Below the pieces are notes generated by a model. The model ran no database searches and had not been told where the DNA came from. It worked only from the letters and a program-made list of their open reading frames with translations. A stretch of DNA of 64,000 nucleotides from Brachionus rotundiformis (lineage: Eukaryota > Rotifera > Eurotatoria > Ploima > Brachionidae), in assembly GCA_016802295.1 (NCBI GenBank), contig JAESIW010000138.1, positions 3,624,152 through 3,688,151 of the forward strand. The letters are read 5' to 3'. The position numbers and the translations under genes were made by a program. Positions 44,015 to 57,694 of this stretch are shown in pieces (within the stretch, counting starts at the first letter, position 1; every line of letters begins with the position of its first letter).

Positions 44015-46135
44015 ATGAGATTCCAAAGTTTGGTTCATGTGATAGGAGTCCTATTTCCTAGTGTACTTGGTATAGGTACAATTTTTTCTTCAATCAATTA
44101 AATTATTAATTTAAATTTTTAAATTAATTTTAAAGTATTCTCACAAATATCAACTAACATAAAATATATAGACAAGATTCACGAAGATGAACCTTTCTAC
44201 TACGATCTTTCTTTTGTTAACAGTAATTTCAGCAATCCTGGTAAAAAGTCTTAAAATTTCAACAAAAAAAAAATGATAAATTAATTGTTTAGGATCTGTT
44301 CAAAACAGATACTCAACTAGAGAAAGAAATGGAGCATCTTCGGAAACAGATTCTTGTGATCAAATCAAGCGAATACCATCATATATCAGAACAGATTTAA
44401 AACTAAGTTACTTTTATCAAAAGTTTACCGAAGCTTATGGTATACCAATAATAGGATCCAATAAAGTTACAGTCAATGGTTTTAAAAGAGCATGTTATGT
44501 GTTGAAGTTCTATTTAGCTGGCAATGCAGGAATTAGAGAGAATTTTTATAAAAAAAACATTCGAATTGTAGTAATAGGAGCTTCAGAAAGTATTTTTGAT
44601 ATTCCTGAATATCATTTATTGCCCGCAAGCTGGAATTTTTTGAGAGGTCTTAGTCCCACTAGAAATGTACCTTTAGTCACAGTCTCCGAAGAAAATTTAC
44701 TATGTTCCAATGACAAATTTAGGTAATAACTATCTTCAAAATCAATCAAAATTAATTTTTCGCCAATTAAATAGAGCTGAAGATTTAATGGTTCATCAAC
44801 TTTCTTATGGTTTATTGACTATTGATGCTTTGGAACCCAAATTAACATCAGACTTAAAAGAAGCCTATCTAAGAGCCATTGAAATTGTTCCATGGAAAAA
44901 TACATTTGCTTTGGTTGATATTAAGGAATATCTTGCTAGTGCAGTATGAACATTTAATTTAAAAGGATAATAACCAAAATTTATTTTGACTTTATAGATT
45001 GATGCTTATTTAGGATCCTATGGGAAAAAAGAAAATTTTATATTTACACTAAATGATTTGAAATCTCATGATCCTAACATTATTAAAATTATTAAAACTA
45101 TATTTCCATGTGATAATTCTTTTATAAGCAAGTGCAGATATTCTAATGGTAAATTTTATTTTAATATTTATTAAGAAGTTTGCTTAATTTTATTCAAAAA
45201 GAAGCTGAAGTTAGCCAAAGCATTAGGATAGGAAACTCTTGCCACTCAACTAAATTAATAGCTCAATCGATTTATGCTTGGAAAACTTCAATTCCTGTAA
45301 ATGTTCAGACTTCTTTAAATAGCAAAATAAGTCGTGGACTAACTTCAACAAAATCATCTACTGTTGAAGCTCCTAGAGTGCATCAAACATCCAAAAGTAT
45401 CATTTTACCTGCTGTAACAACTCATTTTTCGACTATTAATGAAGAATCAGGTTTTAATTAAAGAATTTATTTTAAAAAAATCTTTATATTTAAATTAAAG
45501 ATTGTAGTGACACAAACAAAAATTGCAAAATGTGGGCAATGAAAGGTGAATGTACCAGAAATCGTCAATACATGAATCTAGAATGCAAAGAAAGCTGCGG
45601 TTTCTGTTTTAAACAAACAACAACTCGGGTATTTAAAATCCAAGATTCTACAAAAAAAATCAATATATCAGGTATATATGTATAGATTCTATTTTGTTAA
45701 GAAATTAAATTTTTATAATTTAAAGTATTCGAAAATTTTTGCAAAGATGAATACGCACACTGTCCTGTTTTGGCTCTGAGAGGAGATTGTAAAACAAATC
45801 CTTTTTATATGCTTCAAGCCTGCAAAAGATCTTGTAATTTGTGCGGCGATTTGGTGAATGAAAAGAATCGAATTCATCCAACAACCAAAAAAAATTTGAT
45901 AAGGAGACCTGTTCAGACAATAAGTCCAAGTTCAAGTTTTTACTCAACCAAGCCAACTATTTCAAGGGATCAAGTAAAACAGTTCATGACCAGTTCGTCT
46001 AAAGTGACCACAAGTCAAATAGCCATTTGTCAAGATTTGGTTCACTATTGCGCTGATTTAGCTGAACGTGGAGATTGTAAAACCAATAAAGATTCAATGG
46101 AATATTATTGTGCAAAAACATGCAGATTCTGCTAA
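44015..46135 (+). CDS. Secreted protein: metalloprotease-like domain (apparently inactive) plus three ShKT domains
   Basis: Eight exons (44015-44069, 44136-44240, 44293-44722, 44775-44943, 44998-45148, 45202-45450, 45501-45671, 45726-46135) close in phase to 579 residues. A signal peptide (MRFQSLVHVIGVLFPSVLG) is followed by an approximately 250-residue domain resembling a family of secreted invertebrate zinc proteases: YQKFTEAYGIPIIGSNKV, VVIGASESIFDIPEYH, FLRGLSPTRNVPLVTVSEEN, then DLMVHQLSYGL. Family members as I remember them have HExxH at this last point; here it reads HQLSY. A later EYLASAV stands where they have EYWAEGV. Three ShKT modules follow, each with six cysteines and ending CGFC, CNLC and CRFC (from about 45501, 45740 and 46027). 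A Ser/Thr-rich linker separates domain and modules. The 52-nt intron 44723-44774 also reads open in another frame. The role is unknown; extracellular binding is plausible. Confidence 0.85.
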
Positions 46136-46758
46136 TTTCTAGTACCAAAAGTATTCAATAGTATTTTTAGATATTATTTGTAATTGAATTTTATGGATAG
46201 AAATTCAATAAATTAAATTAGATTTTCAATAAAATTTCATGTTTGATGTTAATTATTATTATTTTTTGATATAAGTCTCATAGACAAAGTTTTTTAAAAA
46301 AAAGAAAAAAAAAGTCAAGTATATAATAATTGATATTATTACAATAATGTCTTAAAAATAAACTTGGAAATTGTTTAGTCGAGAATAGAAGCAAGCGGTC
46401 TTAGTATCTAAGTGAAATAGAGTTGTCACCAAAGCGAACTTTTAAACCCTTCTAGGCGTAATAATTAAATCATCGTTCATAATAATGATTCTTAGGCATT
46501 TATAGTTTAAAAAAAAGTAAAATTTTCTACTAATTTAAATTTAAGTTTGATTTTCAATCAAAAGACTTAATAGTTAAAAAAAAAGCCTAATATGAAAAGA
46601 AAAAATCTGAATTATTTTACAGGATATTTTATATTTAATAACAAAATAACGATATTTCAAAATTATTTTAATAATAAAATAAATAATAATACATCTAAAA
46701 CAATTTGAATAAGTTTTATTTGAGGAAAAAAATAATCATTTCATTTTATTAATTATCT
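46136..46758. other. Tail-to-tail spacer with an unexplained less AT-rich patch
   Basis: About 620 bp between the ShKT gene (+) and CFAP91 (-). Bases 46375-46460 are noticeably less AT-rich than their surroundings, with no open frame and no match I recognise. The rest is ordinary 3' flank. Confidence 0.5.
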
Positions 46759-49544
<2,786 letters not shown>

Positions 49545-52500
49545 TTTAAAATGTAATGATTGATTTATAAGTTCTAAAAATTCTTTTACTAAAGGCCCCA
49601 ATCAATATAAAACTCCTGATTTATTAAGGAACAACTCTTGTATATAAAGAAATTTGATTTAAAAAAATATATATAATAAATAGAAAATTTTGTTTCTATG
49701 GTAACCATCAAATATAAAAAAACTTACCTTCACCCAAATTTGATTAAAATTTGGATATTTTTTTAAATTTGATTTTTTTAAAGTCAGTTATCTAATACTA
49801 TTTTTTCAAAGAATTGGTTGAAAGCAGTCGCTTCTGGATAATAAATGTAAACTATTGTTGGTAATATAAAAAAGTATTTAAAATTGATAAACGGTTCAAT
49901 TTAAAAAATTAATTTCATCTTTTTGTCGAATAGTTTCTATAGAAATGCTTGGTGAAGATTATGGTAAATTATAAAAAATTATTTTTAGTATTCCTTCAGT
50001 CGTTATTTTTTCAAAAAATAAAAATATGGACACAAATAAGAGCTTTAAACAAAAATTAAGCTTAAAATTGAGAAATTCAAAATCAAAATATGTTCTAGGT
50101 TAATAAAACTAATATGTTGAATTTTTGAAAATATGTGTGATAATAAAGTAAAAAAGCCTTAAAAATTCCAAGTCAAATTACTCTATTATCTAATGTTTTT
50201 TCCGAGACATATTAAAATTTTTCATACATTAAAAGATCATCTAATTTTAATTTATTGATATTTTTTATATTGGTAAACTAAAATTATTCAATTTTTTTTA
50301 AAGATTGTTAGTTGCTAAAAAGAATTTTATTCTGATTCAAAATCATATTTTTCAACGGATATAAATTTGTTTACCTTGGCAATATTCATAACTAATTAGA
50401 AAAAATCCTTAATGAAAAACATATTAATAACTTTAAAATTAAACAGGTAGCTAAAATAACAAATATGAATTCATTCAATTTTTTAATTTTCACGACCACG
50501 TTCTTAAAGCTAAAATATAAATTTGGTTAAAATTTTCCAAAAATTTTAATGCGCCAACGATTGACTGATTGATTGATTCATTTTCGTTTTTTAGCGAAGA
50601 CACCTTTAGCTTATTTTTATCAAAGTTTAATAAAAAATAACCGAAAATTTTTCAGAAAATTTTATAATAATTATCTTTATTCATTTTTTTCATAAATATT
50701 ATCATTCTATTTTAATATTTTGAATAAAAATGATATGATGATATTTAAGATAAGAATTAAACTAAGAAATAAAAAGAATTGAATTTTTGTTTAAAATTAG
50801 ATTATATTTTATTTTCAAAATTGTTATCCCTTTCATATTTTTAGCTTAAATTGATATCTTTTCTTATTATCTATTAAACTTCGAGCATTAAAGTTACGTT
50901 TTTTGTCTTAAAATTTATCAGAAAAAAACCAGCGTTCCCATAACTTAAGATTATATCATTAATATATATTTTTTAAATAAACATCTTCAAATCACTTTAT
51001 AAAATGCATACAACTTACATAATAAAACCCTGCCTAATGTTAGGTTTAATACGTTTCAGAACTGATGTCTTTAAGAAATTGAATAATTATTTTGGGAATA
51101 TGTTTATATAACAATCCTAACTATATTGTTTCCAAACCTTTGATTACTAAATGTGATATAAGCCTAATGGCTTTAAAAAAGAGATTTAGTTTTATTTATA
51201 ATTGTTCTAAGTTTCACGTTAGTGTTTAAATTTTCTTCAAAAATAAAGAATTAAAGAGCACCGAAATGGTCAAACTTTGTTTAGTTAGAGTAGGTCGAAC
51301 TAAAATTTAACTATTTTTCAAAAAGCAATTTAACTAGAATTTTTATCATGTGAAGAAAGGAAAATATTTTTTATATAATTATTTGTAAAATTTACTATGA
51401 GTGAAATTTTGCTCTTCATATATTAATAGAAGAAAATTTTTTTGGAAAAAATTTCAATTGAGAAATTTATTTTGGAAATAGAGTAGCGATGTGAAAATTT
51501 TGATTAAAGATATCTAGATATTTTTTAGATAAAGCTAACAATTGACGATATTCAAGTAATTGTTAGATTTCCTTATTTTATTTTATCGTTAAATAAAAAA
51601 ATTAAAAACTTAACCTTTAAAAAGTAAGTTTCTGTAAAAAATTTTAACTCAGGTGAGCATCGATTTAAAAAAAATGCGTCACGAATTAAATGGGTTTCGA
51701 TAAATCATGTTTTCTTATTTTAAAAAATTCAAATTGATTATTTATTTAATAAGTAAATTGAGGAAAAGTTTGACTTAATTATAAATTTTTTTGCCTTGTC
51801 ATAATCAAGATCACTATTTGAAAGAACAAAAAAAATGAGACAACAATTTCACATAAAGAATATAAAAATGTGGCACTAGTTTCATTTTTTACTTTAGTTC
51901 AAAATTTTTTTGAAAATTAGAATGTTATATTTTCAAAATCAAGATTATTATATTTTTCATTTTTAAACATTTAATTAATTTAACTTTCAAAACATTTTTT
52001 AATTTTTTTTCAATAATTTTTTTTATTTAGAAATATTGATCAATTTGCCAATATTGAGTTGGCATGAATCAATTTTTCCCTAAAATCCGCTCACTCCTTT
52101 TATTGAAAATTATCACTTGGCAAATTTCATAAATTATCGAAAAAATCATAATTGAATAATTTTTCTGTTTAGGTACATTTAATAGCATGCCAACATCCAC
52201 ATTGATTTAAGCTTGGCATAGTCTTTTCTCAAGCGTCATGCTCAACATAAACATAATAAGATCCATTATTTTCCACAGTATTTTAAATAGTGGTTTTTAT
52301 CCAAGTAATCAAGCTTTTCAAAATTGTCATTAAAATAAAATTTTTTCTAAATATTTTTCTCTAACAATACATTTATTATGAATTTAGCTAGACCAGTTTA
52401 AAGATTTTAATTTTTATTATTTTTAACGTCATTTTGACTTTGCGGTCTATTTAGAAATTAATATGACTACTGTACAAATTAAGAGAACTTGAAAGTTAAA

Positions 52501-52904
52501 TTTCAAAATTTAATTCAGTGTTTTAAAAACTGTATAAATTAATTTAAATTTTGAATTTAAAATTAAACACAATGGCATACAAATATAAGGAGATTGATGA
52601 TTTTACTTTTTCAAGCGACATTTAATAGGCAAAACAAGATTCAAAATGTTATTTAAGTGATTTTAAATAAATATTAAATATTCTTTAAGTTTTCAGTAAA
52701 ATTTATTAAGCTAAAATTTTCAATTAAACAATGTCTTATCTAAATAAATTTAAATTTGATTTAAATTCATTTAAAAGATCACACAATTGTAAAGGTGATT
52801 TCTAATATTTCAAAACATTTTTTATAATTAAATAGATAAAGCATCATACAAGTTTATTTTAATTTTTAGATTTTGTTATAAATATAAAATATTTACAAAA
52901 GAAA
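49545..52904. other. Gene-poor AT-rich region
   Basis: About 3.4 kb between CFAP91 (-) and the SLC6 gene (+); both promoters must lie here. Reading frames are short and low-complexity. I found no tRNA, transposon fragment or tandem array. Confidence 0.55.
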
Positions 52905-55430
52905 ATGAAAGAAATTAAAAAAATGAAACGAGAAATTATTCCTTTGTCAAAAGATGAATACTCATCTACTCAATCTAAACTAGAGCTTAAACTAAGCATT
53001 GATGATAATACAGACACTAGTAGTGAAGATACCAACTCTGAAATAAGAGAAAATTGGGGAGGAAGAATGGAATTTTTGTTGGCATGCATCGGCTATTCAG
53101 TCGGATTAGGTAAGAATTAAAAACTGGATTATTTTTTTAGTATTCAAAACAATTTCTTAAAGGAAATGTATGGCGATTTGGATATCTGTGCGCAAAAAGT
53201 GGTGGTGGTGCGTTCTTAATTCCATACTTCATTAATCTTATTATTGTTGCAATACCATTAATGTTTATGGAATTTTCTGTCGGACAGTTTACACAAAGAG
53301 GGCCCATTGGAGCTATGTCACGAATCTGTCCACTTTTCAAAGGAACTGGAATCGCCACAGTGGTGCTTTCGTTCTTTCTCACAACATATTATATAGTCAT
53401 AATAGCATGGGATTTATACTTTTTGTTCAGTTCAATTGGCAAAGAGGTTAGATGGCAAGGATGTAACAATAGTTGGAATACAATTGATTGCTGGGATGGT
53501 TCTTTGGATCCTAGTCTAAAAACAAGCAATGATTCTCGATCACCGACCGAAGAATTTTTTAGGTGAATATTTTTTTGTTAATTAATTTATTCCTAATTGA
53601 AAAAAATTTAAGATTTAAAATATTAAATCAGAGCTCTTCTATCGAAGATTTCGGACTCCCCAAAATAGACCTTTTACTATTAGTTATATTGGGATGGATT
53701 TTGGTCTATTTTTGTATTTGGAAGGGAGTTAAATCAACAGGAAAAGTAAATTCAGAATTAATTAAATTAGTTATTTTGAATATCCTTGATTAATCTCATT
53801 CAGGTCGTCTATGTAACTGCTATATTTCCATATTTAGTTTTGATCATCATACTAGTTAGAGGTGTTACCTTAGACGGGTCAATCGAAGGACTTAAATATT
53901 TTTTGATTCCAAAATGGGGAGATCTTTTGAAGCCATCGGTAATTTTGCAATCCATATTTTAATTAATTAATTAATTAACAATCAAATTATCCTTAAGATA
54001 AACAATTTTAAAATAACTAAAATATTTAAAATTTATTTTGAGAAATTTAATTGAAAACTTTTTAAATTGATTTTTATATTTATTTTTAGACAAATTTTTT
54101 AAATTTTTGAATTTTTTTTTAAAGGTATGGGCCAATGCAGCTATTCAAAATTTTAATTCAATAGGTGTTACTTTTGGAGGCTTAATATCAATGTCAAGTT
54201 ATAATAAAAAAAGCAATAAAATTTTAGGGTATTTTTTCTTAGCTTAAAATAAAATTATCTATTTTTGTTTCTAAATTAGAAATGTTTTGGCAATATCAGT
54301 AGTTGACGCGATTACTAGCTTAGTGTGTGGATCTACAGTATTTAGTGTTCTTGGGTACATAGCAAAAACACAATCAAAAACTGTTGACGATGTTATTGAG
54401 TCAGGTCCCGGTTTAATTTTTATGTAATTCATATATTTTTCTCATAAAGAACATAATTAATTTATCCTTTTTAAGGGTTCTTCCTGAGGCTATAAGAAAT
54501 ATGACTCTATCTCCCATTTGGGGCATATTATTTTTCACAATGATTTTCATGTTAGGCATTGACAGTCAAGTATGAGATCTAATTTAACAAAAGATCATTT
54601 TTTAAATTAATTTAATTTTTTCAGTTTACAATGGTGGAAACAGTGGTTACTACCATAGAGGATGAATTTAAGTTAAAAGTTAAAAAATATTTCAGAAGAA
54701 GAGAAATTTTAGTCTTAATTGTTTGTGTGTTCACTTTCTTTTTATCACTTCCCAACATTTGTCCAGTAAATTTTGACTAATAATTAAGTTAAAATTGGTT
54801 TTTATTTGTCTTCCATAGGGTGGAATATATTACTTTACAATAGTTGACTTTTTCTCTGCCGGCGTATCTCTGTTTTACATAGCATTTTTTGAAATCATAG
54901 CCATAGTTTGGATTTATGGTAAGAAAAAAAAATATTTTTAAACAATTTTATTTTATTTTTTCATAAAAAGGCGCAAAGCGTCTGGCAAAAAATGTGTTTT
55001 TGATGACTGGAAGCAAACCAGCTAAATATTTTGTAGTGTGTTGGTATGTTGTGTCACCTTTGTTTATCACAATAGTTTGGCTCTTCAATTGGATCAGATA
55101 TGAACCGATCAAATACGGTAACTATGAGTTCCCTGCTGGTGCTCAAATTTTTGGATGGTGTATTGCTTTAGTTTCAATATTAGCCGTTCCATTGGGAGCA
55201 ATACACACGTTGCTCAAATCACCAGGCAAAACATTCAAAGAGGTAAAGTTATATTAATTTAAAAAAAAAAAAATTTTTAATCATTTTTTTCCAAGAAATT
55301 TTTAACATCAATACAACCAACTATACTGGACATTGACCAAACACCGAATGAATACATTACTAACAAAGTAGAGAATAGAGCGGATTTTATTAAGAGAAAT
55401 GACACATTGGCTGAAATTGTTGAGTTTTAG
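52905..55430 (+). CDS. SLC6 Na+/Cl--coupled neurotransmitter/amino-acid transporter
   Basis: A plasma-membrane symporter that uses Na+ and Cl- gradients to import GABA, glycine, amino acids or related substrates. Eleven exons close in phase to 620 residues: 52905-53109, 53163-53562, 53613-53745, 53804-53938, 54125-54228, 54280-54423, 54476-54569, 54625-54765, 54819-54918, 54971-55242 and 55296-55430. TM1 reads [18 protein letters not shown], with Gly rather than the monoamine-type Asp; the usual WRFPYLC has become [17 protein letters not shown], the TM3 Tyr in [15 protein letters not shown], an EL2 Cys pair ([12 protein letters not shown]) and TM6 [18 protein letters not shown] follow, as does TM8 [20 protein letters not shown]. 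The N-terminus is acidic and Ser/Thr-rich. The GABA/glycine/amino-acid branch is likely; I cannot fix the substrate. Confidence 0.93.
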
Positions 55431-57694
55431 TCCTTGTTGCATGCTTTTGCTTTTTTTATCTTAGAAATTTATTTTTTATTTTAAATTGTAAATACGGAAA
55501 ACATTTATTCTGAACTCTTTTTTAATAATAGATCACTTTTCGATATGCTATTAATTAAGAGTTTTTATTTTATTTAATCAACTTTTTGGATTTTTTGATT
55601 ATTTTTAAAATAGAATTTTAATTTTATTTTTAAATTTTATGTTCAGGTGAAACCTAACAAAATATCATAATAAATAAATATTCGGATCTAAAAACTAGTT
55701 TCCTTTGACAAAAAAATTGACGCATTATTTTTTTGACCTTTATACAAATAAAAAAAAACTGAATTTAAACTTAAGTGATTTTGGCTTTTGAAAAAAATCT
55801 AATCTTCAAAATTTTTATTTGTTGGGTGAACAATTACTCAAAAAATTTTTTTTTCAAGAGAGTCCTATTTATGAAAAATAAGTTTTTAATTTTTTTCATC
55901 TTTAAAGTAATTGACTCTTTATTATCATTATTATCACTGATTATAAAATTTTGATGACCCAATTTTTTTGCTAATTTTTTCAAAATAAGTCGTAAAATTT
56001 AGGGAAAAATATAACTTTAATTGTTTAGAGATAACATTTAGAATTTTATCAAATTTACACTAGTTTAAAATATATATATTAAATTAAGAAACCTTAGATA
56101 TATGCAAAGTGAAAGGCAAAATTAAATCATGTATTCAAAACCATCCCCAGTTTTTTTAATTTTTTACAACATTTTAAAGAGTCTATTTCTATTTAAAGAA
56201 TTTAGACAAAATTATATATTTAATTTTTTTAAGTTTTGAAAATAATCATATGCAGATTATTAGAAAATAATTCGGAAAAGCCCAAGTAAACAAAATTTCA
56301 GGTAAACTAATAATCCATCTAGATTTCTAATAAATGCAAAATTTAATATTTGAGAGTTGCTTCTCAACAATCTAAGAAAAAAGCAATTTTTGTTTAAACT
56401 TTTCTAATATTTCTAGCTTCACAAAATAAAACCTTATAATTATAAAAATCCGGATACTTACCTATAAAAAATGCTAAAAAAAAGTAAAAGCTGGTTGAAT
56501 TAAATTCATATACAGAAAAACAGCCTTAACTATATAAACAAAATTTTCGCATAAGAACTCATATTTGTAAAGTTAACAAGCATTATATATTAAATGAGAT
56601 TTCACAAATTAACTTTTAGTTTAATTGATACTTTGTTGTATATTAGTTTTGTTTAACTATTCATGTGTAAGTCGAAATTCGGCATTAAAAAAATAATAAA
56701 TTTAAGTTAGCTTAATCATTCGATTGAATTTGAGGCTCTATACAATTATTTGAGTTCATAATTTAGTTAAATACATTTTAATGAGTAAGAATGTATGTAA
56801 TTTTAAAATTTTAAAATTTGATCAATTAAACAAATCTAAAAATTTTAATTCAAATGACGCAAATAGATCTACTAGGTTCTTTTTTAGAAAATTAAAAAAA
56901 AATTTAATTATTTTATGTTTATTTTTTTGCTAATATGCAGCAAAATTATTATATCTATATATCTTTTAAAAGTAGGTTAAGGATAGAGATATATTGGTAG
57001 AAATTGTATAAATTTAACTCCCTAAATAGATAGTTTTGCCTGAACATGAGACTATTTTGACACGATTTTTTCATACCAAAATATTTGTCCCATTTTTTTT
57101 TGTGGAAAATCTGATGGCGAAATCAATTTTTGCCAAATGTTGATGGTTTTTAACAATCAGTCAGTTTTTTTAATCATATTAGTTTTCTTTGCTTGAAGCT
57201 TCTATAAACAAGGCTCATTAGTCAAATTAAAATTTCGTAAGACTAAATCAAAATGCCTTATCAAATTATTAAGATAATTGTGATCACAAACCGTAGCCAA
57301 AATGGAATGATAAGAGCGATAGAACTTGCTTATTTTTCTCAAAGCTTAAAAACAATAAATTTAGTGAGAACATATATTAAGAGCACATGAGCGTCACAGA
57401 AAACAAAATAAAATTTGTTTATTAATTTAATTTTGTTAAGTAAGATAAATTATCTAATTGAAGCGTATCTAAAAAATATTTTCAAAGAATGTTTTTTAAT
57501 TTTCAAAATTTTTAAATTTTTTTTTATTTTTTTTTAAATTGACGCTTAATTAAGAATATGGGAAGCAAAATTTAAATCAGATAATTCAGTTTAGATTTTA
57601 ATTATTAAATTTAGTATTCGAGAAGTTATTAAAAAGACGCCTAAATCTGAGATATTGCTCATTAGTGTTATTAGAATAGTTTTAAATTCAAATA
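55431..57694. other. AT-rich intergenic stretch upstream of Na,K-ATPase alpha
   Basis: About 2.3 kb with the SLC6 3' end and the ATP1A promoter and probably its 5' UTR. Nothing coding was recognised. Because the proposed ATP1A start exon is minimal, a different 5' exon in this stretch cannot be excluded. Confidence 0.5.

Noticed and set aside
44710..44774. Coding extension through GNNYLQNQSKLIFRQ in the ShKT gene
   Set aside because: It is out of frame with the preceding exon; a 52-nt GT-AG intron (44723-44774) removes it and restores the family reading KF-RAEDLMVH.
49545..49601. N-terminal extension of CFAP91 from a TTG
   Set aside because: Non-ATG start in a eukaryotic gene; ATG 49544 gives a family-like start.
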